Shown here: positions 41,650 through 49,267 of the stretch, one piece after another
Layout: each line of letters begins with the position of its first letter
Position numbering within the stretch: the first letter of the stretch is position 1
Assembly (NCBI GenBank): GCA_934167665.1
Contig: CAKPLN010000001.1
Span: 186,001 to 250,000 of the forward strand
From: an uncultured Bacilli bacterium
Lineage (GTDB): Bacteria; Bacillota_I; Bacilli_A; RF39; UBA660
Length of the DNA stretch: 64,000 bases
Direction of reading: 5' to 3'
Program-made: the position numbers and the translations under genes
Notes under the pieces: model-generated
The model's input: only the letters and a program-made list of their open reading frames with translations
Database searches by the model: none
What the model was told of the DNA's origin: nothing

Positions 41650-42258
41650 ATGAATAATGATCCAAAAATAAACGTTAATGAACAGCCTGAAGCAAAAGAA
41701 GAATCTAAAAATACTAAGGTTCAAAAAATTCTAAAAAAACATCAAGAGATAGTTACTAAATATAAAATAGATTATGTAGATATTGCCCTAGGAATAGTAA
41801 TATGTTTGCTTACACTAATCATAATATCTCCGCCATTATTACGAAAATTTGTGCCTAAAGCATCAGTCGTCGAAAATGAAAAAAAAGCCCTAATTCTTTC
41901 CTGTAGTGGTATAAATGAAGAAGAAAAATATAAAATAACAAGTCGAACAAAATACATAGATTCAACTACTGTTCAAAATATTATTAGTTATTCAAAACTT
42001 TCAGACGAAGAATTAGAAAAAGAAGCCGTTAAGCTTCCTAAAGTTAACACTAAACCTAGTACTGAAATTGCTTTTTTTACCAGTATATCGGGCATTAATA
42101 TAAATTACACAAACACTACAACCACGGTTATTATTCATGACTATACAGCTGAAAGAAATACCAGTAATTTTACTTTTATGAACTACTTCCAAGACTTTTC
42201 AGCTCAAAAAAACTTTTATACAGCAAACGGTTATACGTGTGAAGAAATTAAAAGCTAA
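41650..42258 (+). CDS. Hypothetical single-span membrane protein, 202 aa
   Basis: Not recognised. A polar, charged N-terminus of about 45 residues (cytoplasmic) is followed by one membrane span (DIALGIVICLLTLIIISPPLL) and an outside domain of about 130 residues with two cysteines (ILSCSGI, YTCEEI) that could form a disulfide. The C-terminal domain is Thr/Tyr/Ser-rich. RBS AGAGGGA. It is 60 bases after the pentapeptide gene and converges with the ger genes, ending 15 bases from the gerC-like stop; no terminator is seen between them. Confidence 0.7.
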   Translation: MNNDPKINVNEQPEAKEESKNTKVQKILKKHQEIVTKYKIDYVDIALGIVICLLTLIIISPPLLRKFVPKASVVENEKKALILSCSGINEEEKYKITSRTKYIDSTTVQNIISYSKLSDEELEKEAVKLPKVNTKPSTEIAFFTSISGININYTNTTTTVIIHDYTAERNTSNFTFMNYFQDFSAQKNFYTANGYTCEEIKS

Positions 42259-42273
42259 GAGTAATGTCAAAGA

Positions 42274-42669
42274 CTATTTAACTTTTAGACTATCATCTAT
42301 ATTGTCTTTTTTATGAACTATACTCTTAGGTTTAATATCTAAGTCTTTCATAATATTATCACTAGTATATAAATTAGTTATAAGAGTTCTACAACATTTT
42401 AAGTAGAACTTCTTTTTTGTATTAGTAACTATTTTTTTATAAGCTTTTTTAATATCAACATCTTTATCATCGTAATACTTATATTCGTAATCTATCCCAC
42501 GATCACTTTTAATAGGAATTATCTCTCTTAAATAAACATTATAATTATCCCCATCATAATAAACCCCAATACCATCAATAATGGCTAGATCATTAAGTTC
42601 CTTATATTCTGGTATCTTGCATAAATAAGCTCCAATTAAAACTAATAGAACTATTACAGCTTTCTTCAT
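42274..42669 (-). CDS. Shortened GerC-like germinant receptor lipoprotein
   Basis: A 131-residue protein with a hydrophobic lead and Cys17 (LVLIGAYLCKIPEYKELNDL) in the place of the GerC lipobox and CWDxRE(I/L) start, then LAIIDGIGVYYDGDNYNVYL, which fits the N-terminal opening of Ger(x)C proteins. The lipobox is imperfect (AYLC). Ger(x)C proteins are about 350-400 residues; only the first domain is here, and the C-terminal two-thirds are missing. The frame is intact with a normal start overlapping the gerA stop (ATGA), so this is a short version rather than an obvious frameshift wreck. Confidence 0.6.
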   Translation of the reverse strand: MKKAVIVLLVLIGAYLCKIPEYKELNDLAIIDGIGVYYDGDNYNVYLREIIPIKSDRGIDYEYKYYDDKDVDIKKAYKKIVTNTKKKFYLKCCRTLITNLYTSDNIMKDLDIKPKSIVHKKDNIDDSLKVK

Positions 42670-44063
42670 TTATATTTCCCCCTAATAATATTTTTAGTTA
42701 AAAAAGAATTTCGTTTCTTTACAGATTGTTCTCCCTTTATAAAAGTATCCCTTAATTCATTCTTTTCAAGTGGTATAAATGGTACAAGATATGGTATACC
42801 AAACATTTTTAGTGTTAAGAGTTTATAAGCAATATATATAGCCCCAATACTAACGCCATATATTCCCCAAATAGTGCCTAAAATAAGTAAGAAGATTTTA
42901 TATATTCTAATAGCATTTTCTAATTCTACAGACGAAAATATCAAACCAGCAATCGATGAAATAGCAATCACTATAATCATAATAGGTGAAACTATTCCCG
43001 CCGAAACAGCAGCATCTCCTAGTATTAATCCTCCTAAAATAGAAATAGATGAACCGCTCGTATATGACATTCTTAAATCAGATTCTTTTAATATTTCAAA
43101 ACAGACAATCATAAATAAAGCTTCAATATAAGCCGGAAAGGGGACAAAGGTTCTCCCAGCTTTAAGCACCAGTAATAAATCAAGAGGTATTAAATTATAA
43201 TTTCTTGTAGTTACTGATATGTATAGAGCTGGTGTAAAAATAGCGATAAAAAAAGCTAAAAGTCTAATAATACGAATAAAAGTAGTATTAAAAGATTTTT
43301 GATAATAATCATCTGTAGTATGAAAAAAATCTATAAAAAAGCTGGGTAAAATTAAAGCATAAGGACTCATATCAACAATAATAACAACTTTTCCTTCTAA
43401 TAATGCCATCGAACTCTTATCCGGTCTCTCACTCATCATAATAGTAGGAAAGTAGCTCTTTTGCCCCTCTAAAGCCGTTTTTAAGTAACTAGAATCAATT
43501 ATTCCATCAATATCAATTTTACTCAGCACCTCCATAATTCTACTTGGAATTTCTTCTTTTACAATATCTTCAACATAAAGAATACCAACCTTAGTTTTAC
43601 TACTTCTACCAATCTCTAAATCAATAACTTTTAAATTACTTGATTTTATTCGCTTTCTAATAAGTCCCAAATTACTATTAAAATTCTCTGTAAAACTATC
43701 TTTAGGACCGGCTATTGTAAGTTCTCCATCAACCATATTAATGCCTCGATCAAGCTTAGCTTTAACCTCACAGGCATATATTTTATTTGTCACAACAACT
43801 AAATAACCATTATTAACGTAATATAATATTTCTTCATTCTTAATTATTTTAATATTACGAATAGGAAGATAATTTTCTATATGCTTTAGTTCTTTTCTAT
43901 TTAGTAACACTAATTTTCTTAAAATATTCTCATCAATACTACCACCATCAGTAAGTACAGCATTAAATATTAAAAAGATGGTTTTACCATCTATCTTTAT
44001 CTTTTTAAAAACATAATCATTTGAAGGACTAACTTTCTTTTTTAACTCATTAATAGAAACCAT
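42666..44063 (-). CDS. gerA: GerA-family spore germination protein (A subunit)
   Basis: A 465-residue germinant receptor A subunit, which with B (transporter-like) and C (lipoprotein) senses nutrients at the inner spore membrane. Typical pieces are DGELTIAGPKDSFTEN, SNLGLIRKRIKSSNLKV, ERPDKSSMALLEGKVVIIVD and the C-terminal membrane part (FVPFPAYIEALFMIVCFEILKE, GLILGDAAVSAGIVSP) with several spans. The N-terminal soluble domain is shorter at its start than in Bacillus GerAA. GGTGAT precedes the ATG. No gerB follows; the next gene is the short gerC-like one with a 4-base overlap. It is evidence that the lineage forms or formed spores. Confidence 0.9.
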   Translation of the reverse strand: MVSINELKKKVSPSNDYVFKKIKIDGKTIFLIFNAVLTDGGSIDENILRKLVLLNRKELKHIENYLPIRNIKIIKNEEILYYVNNGYLVVVTNKIYACEVKAKLDRGINMVDGELTIAGPKDSFTENFNSNLGLIRKRIKSSNLKVIDLEIGRSSKTKVGILYVEDIVKEEIPSRIMEVLSKIDIDGIIDSSYLKTALEGQKSYFPTIMMSERPDKSSMALLEGKVVIIVDMSPYALILPSFFIDFFHTTDDYYQKSFNTTFIRIIRLLAFFIAIFTPALYISVTTRNYNLIPLDLLLVLKAGRTFVPFPAYIEALFMIVCFEILKESDLRMSYTSGSSISILGGLILGDAAVSAGIVSPIMIIVIAISSIAGLIFSSVELENAIRIYKIFLLILGTIWGIYGVSIGAIYIAYKLLTLKMFGIPYLVPFIPLEKNELRDTFIKGEQSVKKRNSFLTKNIIRGKYK

Positions 44064-44077
44064 AATATCACCAGTAT

Positions 44078-44107
44078 TAGTATGTAAAGTTATTTAAAAT
44101 TTATGTA
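44078..44107 (-). promoter_or_regulatory. Candidate forespore (sigma-G/F-type) promoter of gerA
   Basis: On the minus strand TACATA (44107-44102), 17 bases, CATACTA (44084-44078). The -10 matches the sigma-G consensus CATACTA fully and the -35 resembles TGCATA. Only 5 bases separate the -10 from the GGTGAT ribosome site, so the leader would be very short. Confidence 0.45.
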
Positions 44108-44137
44108 TGATTTGCTATAATGAAAAAGAGGTATATT

Positions 44138-45340
44138 ATGAAAGCAAAAATAGAAAAATTAGATCACTTTGGTCGTGGAATTGCTCATTTAGACAATAAG
44201 ATTTATTTTATTAATCAAGCACTTCCAGATGAAATAGTAGATTTTAAAATAGTTCAAAATAAAAAAAGTTATAGTATAGGAACAGTAACTAATTATATAA
44301 AGACATCACCATATAGAGTAAAAGCGGTTTGTCCATACTTTAATATCTGTGGAGGCTGTCATTTAGAGCACTTAAACTATGAACAGGAAAATAAATATAA
44401 AAGTTCAAAAGTAAAGGAACTATTAAAACAAATAGCAAAAATAGAAGTAGTTGTTGATTGCACAGAATATGATGAAAAAGATCATTACAGAAACAAAGTA
44501 ACTTTACATAGTAAAAATCATAAAATTGGTTATTATAAGCCTAACACTAATGAATTAGTAGAAATTGAAAGCTGTATCTTACTAGATCAAAAAATAAATA
44601 ACTTGATACCAGCTCTTAAAAAAATAGCCTTAGAAAATGATCTTGAGGAAATACTAATTAGAGTAGATAATTCTACAGAAAAATTAATGCTATCACTAAA
44701 GGGTAAAATAAAGAATATTCAGAGTATAGCTGGGATAGATGTCCTAATAGTAAATGGTAAACCAGTTAGTAGCGAAAGTACAATAATTAGCAGTATAGGC
44801 GATAAAAAATATTACTTATCTATAGACTCTTTCTTTCAAGTAAATAAATTTTTAACTAAAAAATTATATGACGAAGTAAAAGAAAATGTTAAAACTATAA
44901 GTAATGCCAAAGTCTTAGATTTATATTGTGGAACAGGAACTATTGGTATATATATAGCATCTTTAGCTAAAGAGGTAATAGGCATTGACTGCTCCAAATC
45001 AAATATAACTGATGCTGATAAAAATAAAGTTTTAAACTCTATAGATAACATAAGATTTATATGTGCTAAAGTTGAAGATGTTATTGATCAGTTTAAATCA
45101 AATATAGATATAATAATAGTTGATCCACCTCGAGCTGGATTAGATCCAAAAACAATTAGTAATTTAAAAAGAATAAATCCTAAAAAAATAGTTTATGTTT
45201 CATGTGATCCAGCAACATTAGCAAGAGACTTAAAAGAACTATGCTCGTCTTACGAAATAGAATATGTAAAACCTTTCAATATGTTTCCAAGGACCTATCA
45301 CATTGAATGTGTAGCAATACTATGTCGCAAAACTTTATAA
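44138..45340 (+). CDS. rlmCD: 23S rRNA (uracil-C5)-methyltransferase, RlmCD/RumA type
   Basis: Makes 5-methyluridine in 23S rRNA with S-adenosylmethionine. It has an N-terminal TRAM domain (KIEKLDHFGRGIAHLDNKIY), a cysteine set for a 4Fe-4S cluster (Cys65, Cys71, Cys74 in CPYFNICGGC), motif I LDLYCGTGTIGIYIA, IVDPPRAGLD and the catalytic Cys356 in YVSCDPATLARDLKEL. 400 residues. The start is ATG 44138 with AAAGAGGT upstream; the ATG at 44120 overlaps a -10 (TGCTATAAT, 44113-44121). In Bacillus one such enzyme (RlmCD) serves U747 and U1939; tRNA substrates of the same family cannot be excluded. Confidence 0.9.
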   Translation: MKAKIEKLDHFGRGIAHLDNKIYFINQALPDEIVDFKIVQNKKSYSIGTVTNYIKTSPYRVKAVCPYFNICGGCHLEHLNYEQENKYKSSKVKELLKQIAKIEVVVDCTEYDEKDHYRNKVTLHSKNHKIGYYKPNTNELVEIESCILLDQKINNLIPALKKIALENDLEEILIRVDNSTEKLMLSLKGKIKNIQSIAGIDVLIVNGKPVSSESTIISSIGDKKYYLSIDSFFQVNKFLTKKLYDEVKENVKTISNAKVLDLYCGTGTIGIYIASLAKEVIGIDCSKSNITDADKNKVLNSIDNIRFICAKVEDVIDQFKSNIDIIIVDPPRAGLDPKTISNLKRINPKKIVYVSCDPATLARDLKELCSSYEIEYVKPFNMFPRTYHIECVAILCRKTL

Positions 45341-45395
45341 AATAAGTTCCTTATAAAATTGAAAATTTCATTTATTTTGCTAAAAATAGCTATGT

Positions 45396-45423
45396 TTGAT
45401 TGAAATTAGAAAAATAATATGAT
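45396..45423 (+). promoter_or_regulatory. Promoter of the structured leader RNA
   Basis: TTGATT (45396-45401), 16 bases, TATGAT (45418-45423), predicted start near 45430, right at the first stem. An overlapping alternative is TTGAAA (45400-45405), 17 bases, TATACA (45423-45428). Confidence 0.5.
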
Positions 45424-45430
45424 ATACATG

Positions 45431-45562
45431 AATTGTATTAATTATCTTGCTATGAGTTAATATGACAATTTGGACGCTAAGGTTCTAATTCTTTAAAGCA
45501 AGGAAGAATTATTGCATATTGCGGGATATCCCTTTAAATAGAATAAAGGGATATCCTTTTTT
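45431..45562 (+). ncRNA. Structured leader RNA upstream of the ORF6N gene, class unknown
   Basis: About 130 bases between a promoter and a strong terminator, with no open frame. Hairpin 1: AATTGTATTAA (45431-45441) with TTAAT (45457-45461) and ACAATT (45465-45470), 3-base bulge, loop of 15. Hairpin 2: AATTCTT (45487-45493) with AAGAATT (45504-45510), loop of 10. The loop of hairpin 1 contains CTTGCT (45446-45451), which is the exact complement of AGCAAG (45497-45502) in the loop of hairpin 2, so a kissing interaction is possible. A terminator closes the unit. It could be a cis-acting attenuator or a small RNA. I compared it by eye with common riboswitch cores and saw no match. Confidence 0.55.
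45524..45562 (+). terminator. Terminator between the leader RNA and the ORF6N gene
   Basis: GGATATCCCTTTA (45524-45536) pairs perfectly over 13 bp with TAAAGGGATATCC (45544-45556), loop of 7, then six T. It lies 24 bases before the ORF6N start, downstream of the promoter. Confidence 0.9.
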
Positions 45563-45585
45563 CTTTTTAAGAGGGAGGTTTAATT

Positions 45586-46470
45586 ATGAATAAAATAGTA
45601 GAGAAAAATGTAATAAACATTGAAAATATAATTTATGAATTTTACGAAAAGGAGGTAATGTTAGATTCAGATCTAGCAAACCTATATAATGTAGAAACAA
45701 AAAGAATAAATGAAGCTGTTAAGAATAATCCGGAAAAATTTCCAAGCAGATTTAGTTGGATTTTAACCGATGAAGAAAAAAATAATTTGCAGTCGAAATT
45801 TTCGACCGCAAATATAAGTTCTATGTCCAGAGCAAATCCAAGAGTATTTACTGAGCAAGGAGTGTATATGCTTGCAACAATACTAAAATCAAAAAAGGCT
45901 ACTGAAGTAAGTATTAGAATAATGGATGCATTTGTAAAAATGAGACATTACATTAAATATAACGAGCAACTGCTACCACGCAAATATTTACTTTTAGAAG
46001 AAAAAGTTGATAGTAATACAAAGAGAATAGATGAATTATTTGACAAATTTAATCCAAAGGTAATAACCAAAAATTCTATCTTTTATAAGAATGATATATA
46101 TGATGCATACTCAGTTTTAATGGAAATTTTTAAATTATCAGAAGAAGAGATAATAATCATTGATAACTATGCCGGAAAAGAATTACTTGATATATTAAGA
46201 ATAATTTCTAAAAAAATATTAATAGTTTCGTCTAATATAGATGACACTCAAAAGAAAAAATATTTAAAACAATATAATAATGTATTATTCATAAAAAACG
46301 ATTCATATCACGACAGATTTATAATCATAGATAGAAAAAGAGTATTCCATTGTGGAGCATCATTTAAAGATCTAGGCACTAAATGTTTTGGAATTAATGA
46401 AATAGAAAACAAGATTGAAATTGATAAACTAGTAAATGAAGTTATTAGGAATTGCAGTATAGATAATTAA
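45586..46470 (+). CDS. ORF6N-domain protein with C-terminal PLD-like domain
   Basis: A 294-residue protein. Residues about 10-95 are an ORF6N (phage antirepressor-type) domain: YEKEVMLDSDLANLYNV-like opening, RINEAVKNNPEKFPSRFSW and PRVFTEQGVYMLATILKSK. A helical link (about 120-160) leads to a C-terminal domain (about 165-290) with EEIIIIDNYAGKELLDIL and YHDRFIIIDRKRVFHCG, which fits the HxKxxxxD motif of phospholipase D-like nucleases with Arg in place of Lys, present once. Such proteins are common in gut Firmicutes but unstudied as far as I know; DNA binding plus a nuclease-like module is the inference. RBS GGGAGG. It follows an RNA-terminator unit. Confidence 0.78.
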   Translation: MNKIVEKNVINIENIIYEFYEKEVMLDSDLANLYNVETKRINEAVKNNPEKFPSRFSWILTDEEKNNLQSKFSTANISSMSRANPRVFTEQGVYMLATILKSKKATEVSIRIMDAFVKMRHYIKYNEQLLPRKYLLLEEKVDSNTKRIDELFDKFNPKVITKNSIFYKNDIYDAYSVLMEIFKLSEEEIIIIDNYAGKELLDILRIISKKILIVSSNIDDTQKKKYLKQYNNVLFIKNDSYHDRFIIIDRKRVFHCGASFKDLGTKCFGINEIENKIEIDKLVNEVIRNCSIDN

Positions 46471-46528
46471 TACTATTTATGATAATATTAATATGTAAAA
46501 TAAAGTGATATTTAGTAATAACAACAAA

Positions 46529-46646
46529 CACAACATACTCTTCTAACTAGAACCATTCTAAAGTTAGAACTGTAAGGATACGCTTTACCGATATAGTTCA
46601 GCTTCAGACTATATGTTCTTAGTAAAAGTAGAGTACGTTTAATGTG
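46529..46646 (+). other. Multi-hairpin non-coding region, possible structured RNA
   Basis: The gap after the ORF6N gene has no frame of use but folds well. TTCTAACTAGAA (46541-46552) pairs with TTCTA (46556-46560) and GTTAGAA (46563-46569). GTAAGG (46572-46577) pairs with CTTTAC (46583-46588). ATATAGT (46591-46597) pairs with ACTATAT (46608-46614). TACTCT (46536-46541) with AGAGTA (46630-46635) and CACA with TGTG close the set into a junction. No T-run follows on the plus strand and the strand is uncertain. It may be a leader of the 46690 gene or a separate RNA. Confidence 0.45.
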
Positions 46647-46689
46647 TAACTGTACTTCATCAAAAAAATATTAACAAGGAGAAAAATTT

Positions 46690-47265
46690 GTGTTAGGTAC
46701 TGCAGAAATATATTTAATAATTATAAACACAATAGGCTTTATTTTTAATAGTCTAAATATTTTTTTAAATAAACGCCAATCATATAAAATAAATATACTA
46801 TTATCAGTCTTATCTTTATTAGGGGCAACATTAGGAATTATAATATCTATATTATTATTTGATAAAAAATCAACAAAAGATAATATGATGTTTAGAGTAT
46901 TTGCAACCTGTTTATTTATAATTCAAATAACTATCTTAATAATGTTAAACTATAATGATAAATCTATAACGTTGCCATTTAATATTAAGAATAATATTCT
47001 TTTATATTATTTAGTAATAATAAATATCCTAACATTTATTATATTTGGGCTCGATAAAAGAAATGCTTGTAAAAGTAGGAGAAGATACAAAATTGTAACA
47101 CTATTAGGATTATGTTTTATCGGTGGCTCACTTGGCGGCTTATTGGCTATGCATATTTTTCATCATAAAACCACAATAAATTATTTTACCTGGGGAATAC
47201 CTATGATAATATTAATGCATATAGTAGTAATGCTTTTCTTAGTAAACATTGCTAACATATTATAA
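46690..47265 (+). CDS. Membrane protein made of two DUF1294-like halves
   Basis: A 191-residue membrane protein. The second half (about 105-175) is a DUF1294 domain: YLVIINILTFIIFGLDKRNA, RRRYKIVTLLGLCFIGGSLGG and IFHHKTT. The first half (about 8-75) aligns with it with almost no gaps (YLIIINTIGFIFNSLNIF, YKINILLSVLSLLGATLG, LFDKKST) but has lost the GxDK, GG and HH residues. So the gene looks like an internal duplication with a decayed first copy. DUF1294 proteins usually have about 80-100 residues. The start is GTG 46690 with AAGGAG 8 bases upstream. The function of the family is unknown. Confidence 0.72.
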   Translation: MLGTAEIYLIIINTIGFIFNSLNIFLNKRQSYKINILLSVLSLLGATLGIIISILLFDKKSTKDNMMFRVFATCLFIIQITILIMLNYNDKSITLPFNIKNNILLYYLVIINILTFIIFGLDKRNACKSRRRYKIVTLLGLCFIGGSLGGLLAMHIFHHKTTINYFTWGIPMIILMHIVVMLFLVNIANIL

Positions 47266-47279
47266 GTAAAGGAGAAGGA

Positions 47280-47612
47280 ATGGAAAAAATATTCAACAAA
47301 TTAGTTCGTGATAATATACCAAATATCATTAAAAGTAATAATGAAATACCAACATATAGAGTTTTATCAGATATAGAATATCAAAAAGAATTATATAAAA
47401 AGCTTCAAGAAGAATGTCAAGAGCTTATAAATGCTTCTACTGCAGAAGACATAGTAGAAGAATCAGCCGATGTATTAGAAGTAGTAAAAGCCATACTACA
47501 TTTAGAAGGGAAAACATTAGCTGATGTAGAAGTTGTCGCTGAAAAGAAAAATAAGAAAAAAGGTTCTTTCAATGAAAAGTTATTTTTAGAAAAAACTACC
47601 AGTATTGACTAA
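47280..47612 (+). CDS. MazG-like / phosphoribosyl-ATP pyrophosphohydrolase-like protein
   Basis: A 110-residue all-alpha NTP pyrophosphohydrolase. It opens with FNKLVRDNIPNII, the mark of the phosphoribosyl-ATP diphosphatase-like group, then EECQEL and EDIVEESADVLEV, which give the EExxE...ExxD metal-binding set. No other histidine genes are near, so a house-cleaning nucleotide hydrolase is more likely than HisE. AAGGAGAAGG precedes the ATG. It starts 14 bases after the DUF1294 gene and is probably co-transcribed. Confidence 0.82.
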   Translation: MEKIFNKLVRDNIPNIIKSNNEIPTYRVLSDIEYQKELYKKLQEECQELINASTAEDIVEESADVLEVVKAILHLEGKTLADVEVVAEKKNKKKGSFNEKLFLEKTTSID

Positions 47613-47698
47613 CAATATAATAATATAAATATTTGAGTAGATAAAATAAATGATTTTTTTTACTCATTCGTGGTATACTAACAGCATAGGAGGAATAT

Positions 47699-49084
47699 AT
47701 GAAAAAGAACACTTGGCACAGTTATAGCGAAAATGAAGTAGCAGAACTAACTAGTTTAAATGAAGAATACAAAGAATTTATTAGTAAAAGCAAAACCGAA
47801 AGAGAAGCAACTAGAAACATTATTTCTTTAGCCGAACAAGCTGGTTTTAGAAACTTGGATTATTATATAGAGCATAATCTTAAACTATTTAGTGGTGATA
47901 AAGTATACGTAAATAACCGTAATAAAAGCGTTGCTCTATTTGTAATTGGTAGTAAAGATATTACATCAGGTATTAATATATTAGGTGCCCATATTGATTC
48001 ACCTAGACTAGATTTAAAATCAACTCCTCTTTATGAAGAGAGTAGTTTTGCTTATCTAGATACTCATTATTATGGTGGAATAAAAAAATATCAATGGGTA
48101 GCATTACCACTAGCCCTTCACGGCATTGTAGTTAAGAAAAATGGTGAAAAGAAATATATAACTATAGGTGAGGATGAAAACGATCCTGTTTTAGGAATTA
48201 CAGACTTATTACCACATCTTGGTAAGGAGCAAATGAAAAAAGAAGCTTCTGAAGTAATTACTGGTGATAACTTGGATATTCTAGTTGGTAGTAAACCAAT
48301 AAATACTGAAGATACAAAAGAAGAAAATCTTGTTAAAAAGAACATTTTAAATATCTTAAAGGACAGCTATGACATTACTGAAGATGACTTTTTATCAGCG
48401 GAATTAGAGATCGTTCCAGCCGGCAAAGCTCGTGATTTTGGTCTTGATAAATCGATGATTATGGCATATGGTCAAGATGATAAGGTATGTGCCTATACAT
48501 CTTTAAAAGCCTTCTTAGACATTCAAGAATGTGAAAAAACAATTAGCTGTATTCTAGTAGATAAAGAAGAAATAGGTAGCGTGGGAGCAACAGGAATGGA
48601 ATCATCTTTCTATGAAGATGCACTTCTTGAAATATGTGCTCTTCTAGGTAAAGAAAGCCTAACTACTTTAAGTAGAGTCTTTAAAAACTCTAAAATGTTA
48701 TCAAGCGATGTAACAGCAGCTTATGATCCACTATACAAAGAAGCATCAAATGAAAGATCGGAAACACACTTCAATAAAGGTGTATCATTCTGCAAATACA
48801 CTGGTGCTAGAGGTAAGAGTGGTTCAAACGATGCAACTGCTGAATATATTGCCGAATTACGTAGAATAATGGATAATAACAATGTCAAATTTCAAATTAC
48901 TGAAATGGGTAAAGTAGACGCTGGTGGTGGTGGAACTATCGCATATATATTAGCCAATAAAAACGTCAGTGTTATTGACTGTGGAGTAGGAATATTAAGT
49001 ATGCATGCTCCATGGGAAGTAACCTCAAAATCAGATATATATGAAGCCTACAAATGTTACAAAGCCTTTCTAAAGGACGCATAA
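47699..49084 (+). CDS. M18-family aminopeptidase
   Basis: A 461-residue zinc aminopeptidase of the M18 (aspartyl aminopeptidase) family, acting on peptides in the cytoplasm. Metal-site motifs are GAHIDSPRLDLK, GYGQDDKVCAY-like AYGQDDKVCAYTSL, LVDKEEIGSVGATGMES (Glu pair), SSDVTAAYDP and, at the end, GVGILSMHAPWEVTSKSD. The family-typical YYGGIKKYQWVALPLALHG is present. Promoter: extended -10 TGGTATACT (47671-47679), weak -35. RBS AGGAGGA. A terminator spans its stop. Confidence 0.92.
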   Translation: MKKNTWHSYSENEVAELTSLNEEYKEFISKSKTEREATRNIISLAEQAGFRNLDYYIEHNLKLFSGDKVYVNNRNKSVALFVIGSKDITSGINILGAHIDSPRLDLKSTPLYEESSFAYLDTHYYGGIKKYQWVALPLALHGIVVKKNGEKKYITIGEDENDPVLGITDLLPHLGKEQMKKEASEVITGDNLDILVGSKPINTEDTKEENLVKKNILNILKDSYDITEDDFLSAELEIVPAGKARDFGLDKSMIMAYGQDDKVCAYTSLKAFLDIQECEKTISCILVDKEEIGSVGATGMESSFYEDALLEICALLGKESLTTLSRVFKNSKMLSSDVTAAYDPLYKEASNERSETHFNKGVSFCKYTGARGKSGSNDATAEYIAELRRIMDNNNVKFQITEMGKVDAGGGGTIAYILANKNVSVIDCGVGILSMHAPWEVTSKSDIYEAYKCYKAFLKDA

Positions 49085-49101
49085 AAATATGTGTCTTTTT
49101 T
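49072..49101 (+). terminator. Terminator of the M18 aminopeptidase gene
   Basis: GACGCAT (49076-49082) pairs with ATGTGTC (49089-49095), one G-U, extended by A/T pairs, T-run after. Confidence 0.72.
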
Positions 49102-49147
49102 CTTATTTCAAAATAAAGATATAGTTAATATTTCCACTACAAAACAA

Positions 49148-49175
49148 TTGCAAGTCAACACATTTATGTTATAAT
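49148..49175 (+). promoter_or_regulatory. Promoter of adhE
   Basis: TTGCAA (49148-49153), 16 bases, TATAAT (49170-49175). The leader of about 85 bases holds a small hairpin (AGTC/GACT near 49208-49226). No Rex-type TTGTTAA/TTAACAA site is visible. Confidence 0.7.
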
Positions 49176-49267
49176 TATAAAGAATAGTAGTAAGTATAAA
49201 ATAATAAGAGTCGATTGATTAGACTATGTTAAAACTGCTTTAAATACAAGATAAAGAGGAAAAAGTA

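Noticed and set aside
44120..44137. Upstream ATG as the start of the rRNA methyltransferase
   Set aside because: It overlaps the -10 hexamer TATAAT (44116-44121) and has no ribosome site; ATG 44138 has one.
45431..45562. Known riboswitch classes (purine, preQ1, TPP, SAM, c-di-GMP, fluoride, ykkC, T-box) for the leader RNA
   Set aside because: None of their conserved core sequences could be seen by eye. A covariance-model search would settle it.
45400..46470. Type III toxin-antitoxin (ToxIN-like) locus
   Set aside because: The gene order is similar, but the RNA has no tandem repeats and the protein has ORF6N and PLD-like domains, not a ToxN fold.
45586..46470. Prophage remnant, from the ORF6N domain
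   Set aside because: No integrase, structural, lysis or repressor genes nearby; ORF6N proteins are common as single chromosomal genes.
49085..49267. Rex (redox) operator before adhE
   Set aside because: No TTGTTAA-type inverted repeat could be found in the promoter region.
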